DNA from: Lethocerus indicus
Taxonomy: Eukaryota > Arthropoda > Insecta > Hemiptera > Belostomatidae
Length of the DNA stretch: 64,000 nt
Direction of reading: 5' to 3'
NCBI GenBank assembly: GCA_019843655.1
Contig: JACDQD010000001.1
Coordinates: 40,265,392-40,329,391, forward strand
Part shown: positions 48,302 to 61,317 of the stretch, piece after piece
Layout: each line of letters opens with the position of its first letter
How positions within the stretch are numbered: the stretch's first letter is position 1
Made by a program: the position numbers and the translations under genes
Notes under the pieces: model-generated
Told to the model about the DNA's origin: nothing
Databases searched by the model: none
What the model saw: the letters and a program-made list of their open reading frames with translations, nothing else

Positions 48302-51300
48302 GATATTTTCGGGGCAGGGACGGTAATGAACTAATGGAGCTCTGTCACTTAAGCCACCCTTTTTCGTTGCCGAGGAAGGGCGCGATCGATATTTTATAGA
48401 TGCATGGAAATTAAGTGTAAGGCGAACCCCGCGCCGAAGTGGTGGCGGAGGCGGCCTCCCTTTTGTTTGCTGCCCCGCTAATGTACCCGGGGCTGACGGC
48501 GTCCCCAATGTGTGTTGCTAAATTTATAAACTACCAATTTCCACGGATCTTATTCAAATTTTTCGGGATGTGTAAGACGTCGATGTTGCATGCTGAAATC
48601 GAAATTAGGTCCGAACTAATTTATTTACTCTTAATGGCGGCCTCGTTCTCGCAGTCGGTTCTACGGAGAGTGGGGAAAACCTCGCAAGGGGGAAACCCTA
48701 TAATCTCCTTGTCGCTTGTGGATCGCCTTGTGGAAAGCTGACTGAACTACCTAGGAGAAATTATCTGTCGGAATTAATTAGCGTCATATCGAACGAATAA
48801 AGGAGGTACAATATAAATTCCACCGCTCAAATGTACTCCGTCGAATGCACTCGGGCTTATTGTAAGAATATTAGGACGTTTTTCCCATTTATAGTTAAAA
48901 TCCGAGTTGGCTTAATCGGGCGGGTCAGCAGTTGTCGAGGAAACAGGGGAAGACGCTCGTAAAAGTTGAGCCCGCTAGATAAAGCCCTAAACCGAGGATA
49001 GGAGCCAAACGCTCGGGTGACTCCACCAGTGCGCCCAGCTTTTATTGCCGGAATTTAAAATCTTCGCGTACCCGCGCCCGTGCGGCCACACATATGTGCC
49101 ACCTCCCGTACTCCCCGCCCATTCTAACAGATTAACACCCGTTTCGGCCGTCCATTAGCCGGCAGTCCATTTCAAATTCCAGATTCATCCAGTCGATTCT
49201 GTCCCCACGAATTTTAATTTCCATCGCTACAAATATTTTTTTAATTAACGAAATAAAATATTCGCGGCGAAACGTTACCGTTTTTCGCTAATAATACGTT
49301 ATCTGGTTTCAACCACTACGCTTTATTATATTCGGCGAATTAAAAATGCTCAGCGCCCTGTCAGCACTGTTACTGCCGCAATATTACTGGCGATATCTCG
49401 AACAAATACCTCGATCGTAGAAGCGTGTTATCCTTAGAGTAATAAAATAATTTCAAGGTGTACCGGGCAGACGCTGGCGTATTCAATTCCGACGGGGGGA
49501 GTGAAGCGAGAATTAAACTCGGAATTAATTCCACAGTTCGGAGGTCGGGACCGATGGGGGTTCAATAGAGGGCGAGGGCGGGGGCGGGGGGGGGCGGGGC
49601 GGTTCCCGAGGGAGACCGGCAAGATAGTTTATACACGTCGAGTGCGGTGCGAGTATGGGGTGGGGGTTAGCCCGGGACTGCCGGGATTAGATATTTCTGT
49701 ACGGGTCGGTTTATCTGAGTCCCAGTGCAGTTAATATGCAAAACACCGCAATTCTTACGCCCTTGGCTCCTCTTCCTTAAGACGAAATTAATAAGCTCCT
49801 TATTATTCAGCGCCGCTTCGCTTCTTCCGAAATCCGGGCCCAACTCTCGGTTGGGTCTATATATAAAATATCCCAAATAAACGCTAAACTCTAATCTTTA
49901 TCACCCAATCTTCTCTCTTTACCCCCTTCTGTCTTTATGGTATTATTCCGTCGGGACGGGACTCCATTCGAACGGCATACAAATTCGGCATAATTACAGC
50001 GGGCGGCCCCCTCGACGAAAGACTCTCGCCCCCATTAAAGCCCCGCCGGCCAATTGGGAGCGCGGAACAGTCGAAAACCCATATTTCCGGTAAGCCTAAC
50101 GATACGAGTTCAGTCCTAATCCGTACGAAAATGAAATGGAAGGGGGATATAAAAACAGAGTTGGGCCCGATATTCTGTCTCCTGCCGGTTGTCTGCTCTT
50201 AAGCTGGGTAGCGATAGCGTTTCGGAAGGACCTCCCTTGTTGTCCTACCTATCGTCGATCCCCCCCCCAACCCCCAACGATTCGCTCGCGGGCACTTTAA
50301 ACGAAAGAGTCTCACCCTCGAATTATAACCTTTTCGGTTGGAATACGCGATTGAAGGAAAATGCTGTCTGCCAAAGTGATTCGAGCCCTGGACGACGTGA
50401 TAACAGGTCCCCATTAGCCACCAAGCTGTACCACTTCAATTACCCTTTGGCCCCAAAACTTACCCCCATTATAAACGGCCATTTCGCCACTCGGCGTCCG
50501 TGTGGCTATTCGGGTGTCCTTATAACTGCAATTTCAAAAAGACAAAGCAGTTGTGGGATTCTAGCGAGTAGACTGGAGATTATGAACTTACGGAATCACC
50601 GACGATTGGGATTCTTATAGCTTATCGGTAATCCAGGTTTTACTTCGATACAAATTTCGACTGTACAAACGGGAGGCGCTCATAAATTTCAGTACGTGAT
50701 TAGAGATTGTCCGTAGATAATTTTACCGATATGTCCGGCACTCGAAATGTCCCTCTATGGCATTTTAATTTGGACGAGAGACGGCGGGTGGGAAAGGTAT
50801 CGGGCGGATATTGAATTCTTGTCGTTTTTAAAAAAAGAAAAATAAAAAGACCCCGTTTACCCCCTCTTTTCCTACCCCGATTTACCCCCATTTCATTTTC
50901 AGCACCTATTTAGCGCCGCTGGAAAACTCCCCGGTCGGTTTCCTTCTTTTTATTCGGCGTTTCGATTATAAAATCAAAGCCATCCGTCCGGATATTAATC
51001 CCCGCCGCCGCTTAAACGGCGACTTCATTAAGGACACAAAATTAAAAATTGAGGACAGGCCGTTTTAAAAGAGTGTACGGGGCTGATTGTCGGTTGTACC
51101 CCTTATTTATACCCCCCACCTATCCCCTTTCACTAAATTTACAGTAAACGCTGTCTATTTTCTGGTTATACGATGGCAGTAACGCTAAACGCCATTAAAT
51201 ATCTTGTTCATCCTGGTACGGAAAATACGGTGTATTACAGGATAGTATAACCGGAAAAAGAAGGTCCTACACTTTTTCGTTTTGACACTAATCGACCGGT

Positions 51301-51802
51301 TCATTTAACCCTCCGCTGTCTTACATGCAATTTCGGTATCGCAGGACAAATTTGCGCTAGCGGTTGTGACCTTGTTACGACCCGAAATTATCCTTCTCGG
51401 TATCTACGCGTGCACTACTTAAAACACGGTCAGATACGAATTAGCACGCAATTTCGCTTGCGTCTCGGCGATCGTTCCGAGAATTAAACTGTCTCAACTT
51501 CATACCCGCACGAAACTACGATAGTCGAACGCATTATATACGTTTCTATATTTTATGTGATCGATGCCTTACATACATTTACACATATTTATATCGTAAT
51601 AAATTTTTTTTTAGTTTTCATTTCACAATATCAGACGACCGGTTACTGTTTGGTACCTCGTCGCAATCAATTTTTTCGTTGTTTCGTTTTTTTTCCGCGA
51701 TATTATCCTTAGTCGCCTTCCTGAAAATCCCGAGCGCCTCAACAGGAAATAGTTTGGTGATTTCCTCACTGTCTAGTAAGGGTTGGAGCGGGAGTACCGT
51801 CG

Positions 51803-51907
51803 ATGGGTGGATTCACGGTCAAAAGTACATTTGTTATCAAATCGCCATGTCACTAAATATAATTTTAAAAATTGTAGTTGTAACCTAAAATAAAAATTAG
51901 AAAGACA
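51803..51907 (+). repeat. Dispersed repeat copy B (about 105 bp)
   Basis: GTGGATTCACGGTCAAAAGT, ACATTTGTTATCAAATCGCC, ATGTCACTAAATATAATTTT and CCTAAAATAAAAA align with 42806-42900 with a few short indels. Confidence 0.75.
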
Positions 51908-53280
51908 ATCACGCTTATTAATGCGCTGGTTATGCGCGTGGATAATACCTTTCGGATCATCGGGTCTTCTTGTAGGAATGTTTTTATTGTACTGGTATTG
52001 TTACATAGTATTTGTGCCCTGTTTTTGTTTTAAATTGTAGTCTTTATTTGTTGTATTTTTTACATTCTATTATTTGGTTGACTGTGCTTTACATAGTATT
52101 TTTTTGTGGTTGTCCGATAAGTAAGTATGAACGGGTTAGGTTGGTGTTTCCTGTTCGTTATCTATTTATTCCTTTAGTGTTACTTCTAGGTCTAGGTCTA
52201 GGTATTTTTATTTTTGTATAGTTTATTTGTCGCAGTCGGTCATTTGTTGTTGTTGTTGTATATTGTTAGTTTAGCTGCTTTTTAACGTCTATCGTGCCCA
52301 GTTTTCTTTCTATTTCAAGGGCTTTTATCCTTCTTTCGTTGACCTGTGGACTTCCTCGTCAATAAATATTTAATTGCGTTATTTCGCGGGAATTAAAGGG
52401 AACCGGGAGGCCTCGGGATAATTTAAACGAACGGGTATTTACCGGATAGGCGGGGCGGGGCGGGAGGGTTTCGAGTATATAACTGAAAGGTGATAAGCGA
52501 CGGTGTAAGCCGGGCGAATCGTAAATTACTAGGAAGTAAATAGGTATCTGCCTAAGATATTTAACAGTCACGGCGGGACTCGACATGAAGTAATTCGATG
52601 TGGAATTCTAGAAAGGGCCGAGGGAGGATGGAACGCGCCGAGCCCCCACCCCCTTCCCGCCGCCCCCGGCCCACCGCTCGGATTGTTCCCTCTACAGAAA
52701 ATGTTAATTGAATTGTTTCCCAGGGTTGGGAAATTAACATTCTGTGCCTTTCTTCGCGCCCCAAACCGGCAGGAAATGTCTCCTCGGGCGTAGATTGCGA
52801 GACGAGTCCCCGGCCCGTACCGCCGTCGAGTACGCATATTGTACCGCCTTGTTTACACAATACTTAAACCTCCACGAATACTTTGGGCCTCCGAACTAGC
52901 GCCGGTTTAATTATATATAGTAGGCTCGAGCGCTATGTCTCAATAGTGAAGCGATAGGGCCCCCAATAATGTCCTAACTATACAAAAATAGTCGGCGTTT
53001 GTAATTGAAGAAATTCCTGAGGCTACTGGAGAATTTAATTCCTCGTATCGAGTACGTTCACGCCGCATCACTCTAAACCCTCATCTATAGTTGCAAACAG
53101 TTTATCTTCTTTAAATATAGCGTGCGGAGAAGTTTTGCTCTCGAGAATGCCTGGAGTTCCTTTACCTTAAATTCTGAACTAATTTATTATTCTTCATTCT
53201 TGCCTTTGGTGTCTCCACGCGATTCTTCGTCAAGGACACTTCTCGTTTCCGGGTAAAGTTTAACTATTTCAGTCAGTTGC
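51908..53280. other. Non-coding stretch
   Basis: A T/G-rich part (52.0-52.3 kb) is followed by a GC-rich part (52.4-52.9 kb). No gene supported. Confidence 0.35.
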
Positions 53281-53574
53281 GCCATCACATGCTTCGCACT
53301 GAATTTTCCAAGTTTAGAATACCTATTTGTGGTCTGCGAAGGGTTGGAATACTGTAGATTTCGTGTGTTTCTCTCTCCTCTCGCTGGTTTGGCGCTGATG
53401 GCTGCTCACCATCTTCAGTAGCGGTGTTAGTCACTTTGGATGTTTTTCGGGCATCCTCACTGCACTATCACTTGTACTGTGGTGGTTGTCTGTTGGTCGT
53501 GTGTATATATATGTGTCTTGTTATTGAGTTTTTTGGGACGTTGTTTGTCTTCTTTCGGTTGGGAGGGATTTTGT
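53281..53574 (-). repeat. Dispersed SINE-like repeat, copy 2 (reverse orientation)
   Basis: Its reverse complement aligns along nearly the whole of 15183-15505, from ACAAAATCCCTCCCAACC to GAAGCATGTGATGGCG, but lacks the CGAAACCGGTC hairpin part (it has CAGCCATCAGCGCC there). Confidence 0.8.
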
Positions 53575-53584
53575 CTATTTATCT

Positions 53585-53672
53585 AAAGTGCCACTGAATA
53601 CGGCAAGCAGCCGAAACCCGTCTAGCAAAAGACGAACCCAGCGAGAGGAGACAGGAACACACGAAATCTACT
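53585..53672 (+). repeat. Dispersed SINE-like repeat, copy 3 (truncated)
   Basis: Begins AAAGTGCCACTGAATACGGC and includes AGCAGCCGAAACC, CGTC-TAGCAAAA-GACG and CACACGAAATCTACT. It lies about 10 bp from copy 2 in opposite orientation, forming a short inverted repeat. Confidence 0.8.
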
Positions 53673-56600
53673 AATTTTCCAAGGATCCAACATCGGTAAA
53701 AGGGGATATTTACCGCGGGGAAATTAATTATTCCCGGGTTGGCCGCGCCGCTTCGATTCCGGGACGTGTCATGCTTGGTTCCCCCCGTGATTTTTCAATT
53801 TCTCAAAGTCCGACCAGTCACGATTCCAATTTCTTAGCCAACGATCCTTAAGTAGGGATTTTTTCCTTTTTTTATTAATATCGAGGCATTTAATAAGTGG
53901 CGTTTGACGGGGAAGGGCGCGAGGGTAGGACAAATTGAATATCCTCTGTCATTAACCACCGACCGGATTTTTTTCCCTACCGCAATATTTTCGAAAATTA
54001 AAAGACCGATCTTATTCTTTAGGGAGAAGGGATCATTCTATTGGGTTCCCTTCCCCGATTTGTTTCCCTCCGTATTACACGGTTCAATCAAATACGTCCG
54101 CCACGATCTCTGTTTTCATGAAAAGTTGAAGCTCTCAAAACAAAGGGCCTAATAATAAATTTGTTATGGTTTAATTTAAACCTTAATTATTATCGTAGCA
54201 GTAAAGTGTTTAGTATTCGATGCGTGATTGCCCTGTCCGGATATTGGAGAGCCGGAACACTATTACTGCGGAAACTGTTTTATATCGCTTTTTTTATCTG
54301 GTACAAATGCGATTGGGCAAAATACATTGTATAGCGCTAGGGTGCGAGTACCAATCGTTACGATAACGTTTCGTGGAGGACGTTTTTCGCGTCTATAGTT
54401 CGGGCCCGAGTGTCCAGCGCGGAGGGAGGGAGGGCGAAAGAGGAGGAGCGGTGGGATAGGTGCTGGTGGGATTGGAAGGGGCCGAAAGTTAACAACAGTT
54501 GTCCCGTTGTAGCTGCCAACTTCCGGGCTTCCTAATACCGCAAACCCCGAAACATTTCGTCAGCGGGGCAAACTTGAGAGGGCCGAGTCCCGCGGGGAAC
54601 ACTTGGCCTCCTCCTTAGCTTAGAGCGGATCCGATTTAATTAACCGGCCCCGGGCCCACCAGCCTAACCCTATCTCTCGGGCACACACGTGTCTTCCACT
54701 TGTTTTCCAATAATTCCGCCTTCGGACCGGACCCGACGTAGACCCACTCTCGGATCGGACGCACGGCCCGCTCCAGCAATAACTCCAACTTTACTCGCCT
54801 TCCTATTCCAAATAAGTTAGCGTTAAAACGTATGCGCAAATTTGACGGGACCCCAATCGTATTAAAGGTTCAGAGAATAAACAGCGGACAGTCTTGCACG
54901 ATATTCTGGTTAGTTTAGTCTTGCTCCGGAGAATATTTCTGCGTTCTTATTCATGCGTTGTTTCAACCCATACTCTTTCTTAACTTATATATATAGAGAG
55001 ATTTTTGTAAACGACTGCTTCCCATCAACATCGGTCGCTCTCTATACTAGCGGCGAGATATGGGGAGAGGTTAGAGACGAGGAGTGACAGAAGGGGCTTC
55101 CGAGCAAATATTTCCCGAAATCTCTGCCGGGGTGAATGCATAGTTTTGGCGCATTATAACCGGTCACAGCAATTAGGTGGGGCGGCACTAATCTAAATTC
55201 TGGCATTTGCACGGAAACGAAGGATCGCGGCACCAAAATTCACCTGGGGAGGACCGCTAAACGTTTACGTTTGGTCTTACGTTAGACCGGTTTCGGTAGA
55301 AAATTTCCCCTTTGACAAATGGAATTAGTATGGAATTCTATACATTGTATGTTACATGAACCTCGGTTGTTACCAGACATTACCTACTTCAAAAATGATT
55401 CTAAGTAAACGAAGAAACGTGAATATAAATATTATAGTTTGTACGAATGCGTCACACTAATATACGGTAAAACGCGGGGCACCGAACAGTACGGGACCTG
55501 TCCGAATCGTCAATATAATTTCATTTATCATTTAATTTCTTAGATAAAAGTGTATAAAATGAAGTTATCCCGAATGCCGGCTGTAAGGCGAACAGTCGCG
55601 TATAATAAATTGTAGCCGTCACGGGACCGGGCCGGGCGATAAGGCATCGATGTAATTTTCCCCGAATCGATCCCCGCGGCGAATATTAATATTTCAGAAG
55701 TAATTTATGCCGGTACAGAGGTAGTTTATGCCCCGGGAAAGAGAAGAAGAGAAGGAGAAAAAAAAAGCAATTTTGGATACGGGAAAAGGGCAACAAGTAA
55801 GTTTTCCCCGAGGCCGTTACACGGGGCCAGATTATACCGGGGCTCAACCAATTCGAATTATAATAAAGGGAAGAGGAGTGTAAGGAAGATTCGCCGATCG
55901 GAGCAATATGTGGCTCGGGAGGTGCGGGGGGGCCTTTTGTCTTCCCTACTTACTTTTTTGCCGAACCCCCCCTCCCGACCCCGCGCCCTTATTCCCCAGT
56001 TTAGAAAAAGTAAGATCGGGTAATATATCCCGTTAGGGAAGTAGAGCAATAACAATGCATCAAACGAGCCGGGATCGTACCCTTCGGGCGGGCGCCCCCT
56101 CCATCCCACCCGCTTTCGCCCCCGCGATTTTTAATCGCCGCTCTACCGGCCTTCCTTTTTTCAACCCCTCCGCCCATTCCACGGCCACGAATTTAAATTT
56201 CACGTTCGACTGCCCCCGAGGATTAGGCTAAGGGATTTCAGGGCGGGGAGGGAGAAAACCGCATTATCAAAATGAAGACACCCTCTTCCTCTTCGTTCTC
56301 TAATGGCGTTCGGGCGCCGGGATAAAAAAGGAGGCGCCTCGGTCGGGCCCGCCGGCGATAGGGGCTCCATTGTATATCCGTCTTTATTTTATGCATCCAC
56401 TCAAAACTTGAAACATTTAAAAAAAATTATCTACCTATTGAACTGTACTGAAGATGGCAAAGTCTAGCTGGGCCGTGTCAACCGTTGGAGACAAGAAAAC
56501 TACGAATAAAAGGGTGGATTGTATAAAGTAAGATTACATAATATAATAATCCCCGATGATTTGTTTTATTATTTGCTCCCAATTCAGTTTAAAATTCAAA

Positions 56601-59600
56601 ACTGTTGGAATTGCACAGATTAGCGATAATGTGTATAATGTTGCTCGTAGTTAAATATGGGCCATATGTCTTAGCGATGTAGCCGGGTTCGTTCGGGATG
56701 TTGGGCCGAACCGGGCAAACCGAAAAACTCCGGCCCGAAACCGGAAGCGGGACCCTAATGGGGCTAAATCTCCGGGAAAGGAGCCACGTCCGGATGATCA
56801 TTGTCCGAGGGAAGAAAAGGCCGTAGCGTCCCGGAAACGCCATTTAGCGGAAAGAACGGGGCCCAAGAATAATAACGCGGTCGAAAAAGGGGGCCCGGAA
56901 ACGGTATAATTTTGCAATCTTTCCAACACCGAAATTCCGCCAGGTACTTTTTGAATTCAATTCAAAAACAAAATTCAAAGCGACCGTCGGCTCGTTTAAC
57001 GCCCAATTCGGTATCGTCTACTGCCACGGAAGAACTATCGGAGAGCCTAGAAACGGAGCTTTCTATGTAAACATATATCTACGGGATATACGGTAAGATT
57101 GAGTATCTTACGAAACTCTGATAGTGTAGATATGCCTCGATACCTCGCGAATTTTTATTCGATTAGAAAAAAAATCTTTATTCCGCATTTTGAAATTCAC
57201 ACGACAATAAATTCACGATTTCGACATCGCTTAAATCTGTTTTATCCTCGATAAAATATTGGGTAAAAAACGAGTAGACGTTAGAGAACGGGGGACATTT
57301 AGTGGGGACGCGAGGAGACCGCTCTCGGGTGTCGACTAAAGGAAGAATAATTTTTTAAATACGTTTATCAGGGGGACCGGTAACGAGCCGGGGGCTCATC
57401 ATTAACTGGGCCGAGGGGCGAGGACTCATGGATCATTGGGTAAACGAGCGCTAAACGAGCGGCGCTTTTCCCCGGGAAACGGTCCCATTCGCCGCCACCC
57501 CGTAATGTTAACTGGAGTACATAAGCCGCCGACGCCGAATCTACATACGGGCTTCATTTTGACTCGGTTCCCCTCTCAACGGCCTCCGTATCGGTTTAAT
57601 GATAATATCGAGGCCGGCAGATTTCCCATAGGGGTGTTCAATATCCCCCGGCGGCTGCATTATATCCGGAGTGGCTGAAATTCCTCCCGGTTAGATATAC
57701 CCAAAAGCAAAACCGAACGGATAATCCGATCTATGCGATGAAACTTAGGGGATTTAATAAAGTAGTCGTATGCGGGTACTCAAATTATACCCGAATATAT
57801 GTTATATGAAAAATTGGTTCTACCCTAATCCGGTTTCGGGTGCACCACATCGCCGATGACCTTCAAATGGGGGCTTCAGGGTAGCCCTTAGTATATCTGA
57901 AGTCTGTCTTAAAGGTATCGAACTACTAATCAGAGATGAAGTTTAGACTGTGGATTACTTGAACCATTAATGCCCAGACATCCCGACCTACGAATTGGGT
58001 CAATTTTTTGTTTATTCACGTCTCTTGAGGCGTATGTTCGATTTTTTTATGTAAGTCTCCCGAGTGAATACGTTCCGAACCCTCGCCTACCGACCAACAA
58101 ACATCTTAAATTTTGTGGAAATTAAAAATGCCGAATCGAGGACCGGACGTGCCGAGTATTCGGGTGGAGGGGATTTTATCGATGTTTTATAAAACGCGAA
58201 AAATTTTAAAATCCGGCCGGAGCCCCGGGCGATTGTTCGGAGGCATTATAAGTCCGGGGCTTCGATCGGGCCGGCCGAGAGATTACGGGCGGGTATTAAG
58301 TTCGGACACGACAGTGGCAAGGATTACGCCTGCGGGAGTGCTGTTCTCCCGTAAAAGAATTAATTAATGTCCGGGCGGTGGGATGGGGGGCGGGCTTGTT
58401 GGCGGGGGGGGGGTAGATCTGCATATTTTATAACAGTAAGTGAGCCAGTAAGGACGAGGTAATTACTTCCTTCCGCGTTCGGTTTAATTCCTATCCATTA
58501 TGAAACGGGTTCAAAGTGAAGCGGGCTTCGGCACTCCTCCTACGGGCCTTTTGTTTCTTTCCCACTTTGAGCATGTGGGGGGAGGATTAATAATTCCTTG
58601 CCCGGGTATCGGCAGGAAAAAAAAAGAAATCAAACGGGAAAGGAGCCGCGGGGGAAGTGATGGTACTGTCAAAGGTAAGCCCCGGCAAAAGTAATTGGAA
58701 ATTGTCACCCGGCCCAATCCCGACGCCGCCCCATCACCACAAAATGCGGCGGCTCTCGCTTTTCCCGTTTAACCGCCCTCGCGATTGGAATCATCCGGAC
58801 GGAATTCGGAGTACGGCCCTCAACCGAGGAACAACGAACAGAATGGAATTATATAGAAACGACAAGAAACAATCCGCTCGCTAATTAGGTCTTAAGCTTG
58901 ATCGGTTTGCTCTCCTCTCTCACTAGTGAGAACCTTACAGAAATTGGCGAGAGTTTTGTTCTTCAATTTTGTTTACTTGTTTCTGTTGGATTTCCGCATT
59001 CATTTTCCTTTAGATCCATATAATAACACATTTCTTCGTCGTTAAACACCACTCAATAATCGTTATACCGATGGAATTGAAATTTCCTCGACACGCTATA
59101 TAATAGCGAGGCATTCGTTCTGTATGTAAGGTCCAAAGACAAGGAAAACTTATTTGTCTGCCATACGTATTTCATTGTGTCCGCTGCCTCGTTCGGTACT
59201 TCGGTCTACGTGTTTCGGCCGCTGGCCATTTTTCTTTTTTCATTCGATTCTCCATTCTAGCCGCACGACAGCAGGTCGGTGAGTGAGTTAGGCATAGAAG
59301 TGGCCTTCGGGGCATCCCGTCTCCACTTATACTTCGGAGAGTATTTCAGTTGTCGCTTCCTGTATATACCGATTGCGTCCTCTCGCTCTTTTATCACCGC
59401 TTTCATCTTCGGAAAACCTAATATATCGAATAATTCGAAAGTAGTCTTTTGGCCATCTCCGTATCGCCGAGATATATAATGCGTTCAAAATGTACCGCCA
59501 TTTCGGCCAAACAAGAACTGATCCAGGGGAGCAGGTAAGCATCATAAAATATGGAGATCTGCTCGGACATTAATAAATACTTTTACACCGAGGCGGACGG

Positions 59601-61282
59601 GAATTATAATAGGGTGGCATTATACTGAAATTAAGGCGGGGATTGCGGCTTTAGCCCCGGCCGGGAGATTAGGCGTCGGCCGAACCGTGTCTTCGTGCCG
59701 TCTGAATATGTAATGATTCCCCATCAGAAAAATCCGACCCGCTTTCCGGGCGAGGACGCGTTTTTGCTTGAGGTCTAATGACCCGAGATTAGTCCGAATC
59801 CGCCGCCGCCGCCGCCACCGCTGCCGGTAATTATACCGCCCCCGCCTTTAAAATCTTCGAGGGCTCTTCTGCCTTAAACGCCGCCTCGCCGGGGCGGACT
59901 TAGCCGCGGACCTTTTTTATTCACACTCCGGTAGCCTTGCCGCGCTACCTCGATCGAATACGCGGGCAGAACAAGGATAACGAGAGCGTTAATGATTCTT
60001 AGCTGTGCGGCCCAATTTTTTCGAACCGCGCCACTTAGCCGGTTTTCTTGAGTTCGCCTCATTGATCAGTTACAAATTTTTCCTTCGGTTAGAATTTCTC
60101 GCTAATTGACAGAAATCTGTCATTTGACAGATCCCGAATATAAGGAATAATGGAAGGGGAACTATTTGTTAGTTTAATTTCAGCATAAACCAACAATTTT
60201 ATTCCTTGTTATTAGTCTGAAGAGGGAAGTTTCACTTATGATATCGTTCGTGCCGCTTAATTTATTTAAATTACTTAAATTAATTACATATTTTTGTCGA
60301 ATCGATTCTTCTATTTATTTTGTCGTATATTTTTTCGCTCGCTGGAATATCGACTGTGTTTGTCGCTGGATATTTGAGGGCGACACGCTCAAACGGCTCC
60401 ACCCCTCCAAGACGATTGAGGAAACGAGGGGGGCCGAGGTTACCGAATATAATTTTTTACTGGGAAAACTGGGAGATACAACCGCGCGATGAAAAGCCGA
60501 GAAATCTGCTCCATTGTTGTCTCCTCGTGAATATACTGTCCTCGGGTCCCTTTGTGCGGTTTCGAGGGCAATTAGCATTTCAATAAATCCGGTGCCGGGG
60601 AGTTTATCAGCCGAGTGTAGAGGCAGAGAGTGAGAGAGTGAGAGGGGGGAGAGAGAGCGAGAACGGTTGCTGGTGGGGGAGAGGGACTACGCAAAGATAA
60701 AGTTGCTTACAGGCAATAAAAGTGTAAAGATGTTAATGCGGTATTGTTATAACAATGAGGTGGGAAGGAAATTTGCCGGATCCTTGCAGCAATTATTAAT
60801 AAGAAGCGGTGACAATGGGAGCGGGCGGACTGGAGCGGGGGCGGTTGGGGCGGCGGGGGCGGTGTGGGGGAGGGAACCTCCGCCCTCCCCTTACAATATC
60901 ATGGCTGTGTCATCATTATCTTGGGCCTCCTATCTCTCTCTCTCCCTCGTAAAGCAAGAGCGCACACACGCACACACGGGCGCACACATAACCCCCGCCC
61001 GCCAACGACCTACAGATTCACCGCCTCGCACGAAAGTCGAAATGCCCACAGCGCTCCGGACGTCTTTTCCATATCCGTTTCCCCGGTAAAGGAATATTCA
61101 AACCGGAGTTTAGAGCCGGAACGAAACCGCTTCCGGGGCACCGTTACAAAGGCCGTCTTATGCGACGCCTATAATTTATTACGGCGACGCGGTTTAATTG
61201 TTAAGAAATCGGGAAATGGATTTTACTTGAAACTTTTTTCCACCGCAGGATCGATATATAAGACTACAAAAATTCGCGCCTT

Positions 61283-61317
<35 letters not shown>

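Larger units (their letters stand above)
42901..51802. other. Non-coding stretch
   Basis: No gene supported. Contains a TA-rich palindrome at 43560-43608, solo CTCF-like motifs near 43671 and 44941, a (GA)n at 46663-46690 and a (TG)n at 48277-48301. A 143-codon frame at 50189-50620 has no family resemblance. Confidence 0.35.

Noticed and set aside
50189..50620. A 143-codon plus-strand ORF
   Set aside because: No domain, signal peptide or splice support. GC-rich DNA gives such frames by chance.
58660..58680. First exon MVLSK with a GTAAGC donor
   Set aside because: No coding exon in phase was found downstream.
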